Shown here: one piece after another, positions 43,101-50,395 of the stretch
How the letters are laid out: each line of letters begins with the position of its first letter
Numbering within the stretch: position 1 is the first letter of the stretch
Assembly: GCA_963556255.1 (NCBI GenBank)
Contig: OY744606.1
Location: 7,384,606-7,448,605 of the forward strand
Length of the DNA: 64,000 nucleotides
Source: Allolobophora icterica
Lineage: Eukaryota; Annelida; Clitellata; Crassiclitellata; Lumbricidae
Direction of reading: 5' to 3'
The notes under the pieces: model-generated
What the model was told of the DNA's origin: nothing
The model's database searches: none
The model's input: the letters and a program-made list of their open reading frames with translations, nothing else
Translations under genes and position numbers: made by a program

Positions 43101-46100
43101 ACAAAAGGATATAGGTAAAAACAAATTTTATGATAAGATAACAAAACAAGAAGTATCTGCTGGGCAGAAATAACTATCATGATAAGATAACAAACTACGG
43201 TAAGTAAAATGCTAGGTAAATTTAATTTCTGTGATAAGATAACAAACAGAATGTTTGTAAGTAAATAATGACTTTTGATAAGGTAACAAACAAGTGTCTG
43301 CTACATGAAGATAAGATAACAATTATTTGACTGTGGCAAATACTTTAGTGTCTGGTTAAAAAAAGAATAGATTTCACATACGGAAGAAAAAACACTGTTA
43401 AAATCGTGTATGCTTGATGTTGTCTCTTGCTACTATCAGTCTCTGGTATATTGCTATATCCACAATAATGGTAGCAGTGGTATGTTGTGGTAAGATTAAA
43501 ATTGACGTGACAGGTTCATGCTTTTATATTGCATTCTTAAAATCAATTTCATTTTTATTCCAGGGTCCAGTGGGTCCTACAGGTGATGATGGACGTCCTG
43601 TAAGTTGTCAATTTTATGGAATATTTTGTAATTTTAATTCTAATTTCAAATTTATATAGCACCACTTCAAGAGAGACTTGAAGTGGCACTCCTTGGAGTG
43701 GCGCAGTGTTGCTCCTTACCTAACACAATGAAACCACGATCGAACAGAATGGTCTTCAAACGCTTGTGGTAAAAAGGCAAAGAGAGGAGGTTTGTGTCGC
43801 AGGTTGTTGGGCAACTCATTTCAGGAGAGGGGCCGACCATAGCAAGACTTCTATGCTGGAACAATCAGATCACCTTGCATAGCGTGGGGCGTGGTGGCTC
43901 AGTGGTAAGTTCGGCGCCTTGTGACCGGAGGGTTGCAGGTTCGAATCCCACTCTAGCCGCTGCGTACGGACCTTGGGCAAGTCCTTCACTCGCAATTGCT
44001 CGTGGCGCTTCGGCGTGAAAATTCCGGCACAGTATCAAATGCTGTAGTCGGGAGCGCCTCTGAGTAGTAGTTGACTTCGAGAGGCGCTATAGAAATATCT
44101 GGAATAAAATAGCAGAACGGAGAAGTTTGTGACCTGGGGTAGAAGAGACTGAGTTGCAATTCTATGATTCATGCATTCATTCGAATATTTATGTAGCACC
44201 TCTTCAAGGGGCTACTCAGCTGTGCTCCCGACTCCAGCACAGCCAAATGATGATATGATGATAGCAGGAATATTGAATGGTAGGTAGTTAATAACTACAA
44301 TAATTGTCCTAATAAGAATGAGTTTTCAGGATTATAATTATACAACTCTTTGGTTTACTGCCATTTCCAGGACAACGATAGTAGTTGGATTTAAAATTTC
44401 TTTTTCAAACTGGAAATTTCTGTTTCTTTGCAACTTCTTTTTACATTACAGTACGATACAACTGAAAACTTATAGTGTCCCCTTACAGAGTTAAAAAGTA
44501 CTTTTTGTATGTTTTCAGTTTAGGCCAAAAACAGTTTTGGCATTTTATACAGTTTTATGTGGTGTTGGTGGTCATTGTGGTAGAATTAGTGTTGGCAGAT
44601 TGGAATTAAATTTGCATTAATGATATTCAATTCCTTAGTAACTGAACGATGATGTGCTTGACCTTTCAGGGGCCACCAGGTCCACCGGGTCCACCCGGGC
44701 CTCCGGTAAGTAACTGACTCAGAATAAAAATACTTAATTACAAGATTAGATTAGATTTGAAAAGTCATTTCAGTCAGTTATTTCACCTCTACGGATTATT
44801 CAGGTCACAAGAATGGCATGGTCACTTAGCTTCCTCCCTCAATGCTTTGTTACCTCCCCTCTCTTTAGATCCATATGCATACATGCATACATAAATACAT
44901 ATATGAATACATGCCTACATAAATACACACCGGTAGATACATATAGAAATACATGCATACACACATACATAAATACATACTTACATACATAGATACATTT
45001 GCATACATACATACATTAGATACATAAATAAATACATACATACATAGATACATATGCATACTTACATGCATACATACATAAATACATACATGCATACATA
45101 CATAAATACATACATACATACGTAAATACATACATACACACTTAAATATGTACAAACATCCCATATGTACATACATACATATATACATACATACATACAA
45201 ACATCCCATACATACATGCCTGTGCGTTGTACTCATTGACCTGATATCTGGTTTCTGTCCAGGGTCCGTTTGGAGATACTACCGCCTCGTTTCGTGCTCC
45301 ACCACCGGAATATGCAAACTGGTTCAGTCGACCTAAGACTGTGCCAGACACAGTCATGGTAACACCACCCTCTACTTTACTTTACAACCGACACTGACAA
45401 TTACGATTTTAAGAAAACATTGAATTGACGTAATGTTGATACAGATTTTTTCACTTCCAAAATAAAGCTCTTTTAATGAATGAGTTCTTTATCTGGAAGT
45501 GGCAAATGCCTAGTACATGATAAAAGTGCTTCAGTAATGTCAGCCCAGCTGGATCTATTTTCAGCAAATCAAAGTAATTTCATGTCATTTAGGTAATTGT
45601 AATTAGTAACTTCTATTGTGCCGGTGTCTAATGCACCAGGCATCAACCGATGACACACCAAAACCAAGCTTTAATCAGGTCAATATCCAGAAGATTAGTC
45701 CATAAGACAGATCATCTATGTATTTAGGTAAAGCATGGAGTTTAATGACTTGTGACATTGAGCCTGCTCATGACATTACCTGTCTGAGCCATATGAGTGA
45801 CTTTTGAGAGCATTACCTGTTACCGGCTATGTGTACACAAACTAGGTCATCTAGTTCATGTATTCATGGTATGTGTCTTGCTATTTTGGCTTTGCCTCTG
45901 TATAAGGCGACCTTTTCCAATTTTACTTCAAACTTCTTGACCCTGTATAATTTGACCATTTCCAATTTGAACCTTCAAACTTCTAGACTTATACACGACT
46001 ATACGCAGGATGCATATATGTACGTTTGAATGTATATGTATGTATGTAATCTTTTGTAGCTCGATGATCCTAACATTCCTTCTGACTCGGACTCTGAAGA

Positions 46101-49100
46101 AACACCAACAGCTACAAAGGTAAACTCAAATATTTATGTTACCACTTTTAACATGCGCTGTTACACTACTGTAGCTAGCATTACCGTAAATGCTTAAAGT
46201 AAGGTACCATAACTATTCATTTGTTACACACCTCAGGCCTCAGAGGTACGATCCTCGGTTTGAAAGATAACATCTGAACTTAAGCACCCACTGGGTTAGG
46301 GGTCATTAATAAAGAACTCCAGTAAAATAATTATTACCACTTTCTTTAAATCATCCCTCCTTATCAGCGTTTGTGGGCATTTGGCTTCACCCTTCCCTTC
46401 CTTCAAAGACGTCAGCACAACAGAGGAGTCGTAATCGTAAACTCCAAACTTCTAAAGTGCTACTCAAAAGCCATGCGCAGGGCACTATTCTAGATTAGGC
46501 TACCTTGTTGATCTCTGAGGTTAACTATGTTACGAGGTTGAGTATTCTGATTCTTTGGGGCTATCCTGACGGACCTGGAGCATGTCCTGCACCAACTACT
46601 ACCTCCAGCCCCTACTACTCCCTCCTCCCTATGAGCATGACCACATAATACCCCCAGCCAACAGCCTGATGCTTAAAACATTTATTGTTAGGATGTTATG
46701 TAATTTTTAACTGTGTTTATTAGATGTCTGTACACCAAATTGCAACTAGCCATTGGTTAATAAAGCATACACTTACTTGTTTGGAAAGGGAGCTGTATAA
46801 TTTGACAAATACAGTACATGATGCATTGAAGTTGCCTGTTGGCATCTGTGGTGAAAAGATAGCCCTTGGCAGTTGCACACCTATATCAAATAGCTTTAAC
46901 CTCTTAGCTTATTCTGGAAGACTAAATAAGTCGGTAAGTTGACTTTTCCACACTTTAGACACATTCTCCAACTCCTCATTTCACGTCATGTGCATTTGCT
47001 GCGATGTTTTTAGTGGAATTTAGAGGTGACTGATTTCTTTCTGAACAGAATGAGGAGACGGCATTTGAGGCGTTGTCACAGATTGAACAGAAGCTGACGA
47101 TGTTGAAGCATCCTCTTGGCACGAAAGACAAACCAGCTGTTACCTGTCGAGACCTCGCCAACTCCTATCCAGACTATGACAGCGGTACGACAGACTCTTT
47201 CATCATCCTGTTGAGTTATGCTAGGAATAAACGGATGCCGTGATGGGCTTGGTTGTGGTGGTGGCAGAGATGTTGATCATGGTTGTGATTGTTGTGATGA
47301 TGATTATGATGAAAATGATGGGTGATGTGTCTGAATATTTATTTAGTAACTTGTCAGAACCTCTCAAAATTGGTGATGATTATGATGATGATGATCATGA
47401 TGAAGACCAGTCAATAAAGCCATAATCCTTTATGTTTCCCCACAAGCTTGAATGCTGAACAACGATCTGCAGCTTAGGCTAAGAAGCATTTCTTTTGGAT
47501 CACGGTAATGGTAATGGTAATTGCAAATTTATGTAGCACCACTTAAAAAGAGGCTCATCAGAGGTGCTCCCGACCTAACTCTATGAAACCATGATCATAA
47601 AATGAAGATGAAGTATTGTTCGATCGGAGGAGAACTTTTCCTGGATCAAAGAATGTTTTTTTAAATATTAAAATGGTTTTGCTTGATCAGAAAATGGTGT
47701 TGTTTGATCAGAGGTTGGTTTTGCTGGATGAGAAGATGGTTTTGTTCAAAAAGATGGTTTTGTTCAATTGGAAGATGTTTTTTTCTCCTAGGAATGTATT
47801 GGATTGATCCAAACCGTGGTAGTTCAGCGGACGCCATTCTCGTCCACTGTGACATGAAAACGAAAAGCACTTGCGTCTTGGCCAAACCAAATGAGGTCGG
47901 CTTCTCTTCATTCTGTTGCATTGCAATCATTATGGCACCATATAAATGGTTGTTTACATTACTCATTACATCACTAATCATCGTGTGTGTGGCATTTTCT
48001 GGGGGCTTTCTCATTTGCACAATGTGGGCTTCTCAGCTGTCCCATTCTTCTGATCATCTCCACGTTGGGTGCATCCCGAGATTTATATCAATCAATCAAT
48101 CAATCAACTAAGCATTTATATATATCGCCTCTTCAAGGAAACTATTCACAGGCGCTCTCAGCAACCCCGGCGAAAGAGAACAGTCTTTAGAGCAGGGAAG
48201 AAAGTGGTGGATGAGTCTCAAGGAAGAGTCCACAGCTCAGGATGAAGCCCATTCCAGATTGTGGGTCCAACCTTGGAGAAAGCGTGCTGCTGCATAGTAG
48301 CGGTGCATGCGAAAGGAACAGAGAGGTGCCATTTATATAATACAATACAGCTGTATTTAACTTTGCCCTCTTTCCAAAGTTCAAAGTGCACACGCACGAC
48401 TATATAAGTAAGTAAGTAAGTAACTAATCTGTCATCGGCACGAGACAAACGCTCATACTTTACAGCAACAATGCATACACATGACAGAACATTGATGGGG
48501 CTGAGCAACTGTGCATTAAGGACTTGCTCAGGGTCATTACACAGTGTTTGCCCGAGTGGAGGCTTGAACCCATACTCTCCACATTACAGGCCGAGCGCGC
48601 TATCCATTCGGCTACCATGCCTCACATTTAGCTGGGGTAGATTTGTTCAGTGCCATTTCAAACGAATTTCATTGTAAATGCAGTGTTTAACTGCTTAAGT
48701 ATTTCATAAAAGATATTAAAGTATTTTTTTATTCTGCAATATGTGTAATTGCATAACGTTGCTTACCTGGATAACTATTTATTTACCAGGATATATAAAT
48801 ATATTTATATATTTATTTCCTGATAAATGACTATATTTTTATCAGGACATCTACATAACACCTGTCAGCATTATAAACATCTCTCAGGTCAAAGTTCAAA
48901 CTCTGCTTCATGGTCTTTCTTGTTTGCTGATAGGTGCTATATAAATTCTGTGAAGGTGCATTATGTTAAATTACAGAAGTTACAGAATTACGAAATTACC
49001 TTACATTGAATTTCATTTCGCTGTGACAGATTACGAAGGGTACGTGGTATCATGGACCAACACAGCGTCTATGGTTTGGAGAGGCCATCGAGAATGGCTT

Positions 49101-50350
49101 TCCTGTAAGTCTTTCATTTATTCATTTTCTTGTTTGTTTATTTGTTATGACCTTCAGATAATTTTAACTTATTCATTTTTTTATTTAATTGTTTATCTGT
49201 TTACTATGGGTTCCAGCTAATTCATAATTTTAGTCGGATTTAACTCATTTGTGTAAAATCCATTGCTTGAAATATTTTAAGTGTACCATTTTATATATAA
49301 TGCATATATAATGCATATATATAATGTATGTGTATGACTAATGGATTATATATATATACACCGTGTCTCAAAATAAACTGTGCAAAATTGTTTCTGTCAG
49401 AACTTCGTCAAATTTCCACCAATTTTAATAATTTTTGGAAGGTAGATGGCAAAATAGCTGAAATTTTATGCTATACATAAATTTTCCACCTCACCTGACT
49501 CAGGTCACCGCACTACCTTGTTAAACACAGATGTACCAATTTCTTATATAACGCTTACATTTTATTACATGCAACAAACTATCTGACGACTTAATTAGCA
49601 CGCAGTAAAGTAAAATATGGTTTACTTAGCAGAGTTTTTAATTGTTATGACAGATCTGCTTAAAAGTGTTAAAATTGGTGCTCGAAATGTGCCCCGCTTA
49701 CACGGACACAAGCGCTTAGACATCGACGCCACTGGCCGATAGCAGGATCAACGATCGACTGGTCAAAACGCGCCCACTCGTCGATCAGACGCGTTTTGAG
49801 TTCGTCGACGTTGGCTATTCTGGAGCGGTAAACATTTTCCTGCAGCACACTCCATATGCTATAGTCGACTGGGTTAAGATTCGGTGAATTCGGCGGCCAC
49901 AGTGTTAGAGGTATGGAGTCGGGCGTTTCTCGCTCCAGGAAAGAGACAGTGTCGCGTGCTCGATGCGCCGGGGCGCCATCCTGTTTAAAGACAAAAATCT
50001 CGCCCTGGGATATCCGGCGTATGTCTGGCAGTAGCTTCTGGGCAAGAAGGTTGTCGCGATAGTAGGCCCCATTTACTTTGACACCCGGCTCGATGAAATG
50101 ATGAACAAAATCTGAGCACTCTATAGTTGTTGAAATTTAAGCGTTATATAAGAAATTGGTACATCTGTGTTTAATAAGGTAGTGCGGTGACATGAGTCAG
50201 GTGAGGTGGAAAATTTATGTATAGCATAAAATTTCAGCTATTTTGCCATCTACCTACCAAAAATGATTAAAATTGGTGGAAATTTGACGAAGTTCTGACA
50301 GAAACAATTTTGCACAGTTTATTTTGAGACACGGTGTATATATATGTATA

Positions 50351-50395
<45 letters not shown>

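Noticed and set aside
47683..48111. 142-codon plus-strand frame across exon v46
   Set aside because: Reads v46 in a wrong frame and continues into the intron and a LINE tail; the in-frame exon is 47792-47895.
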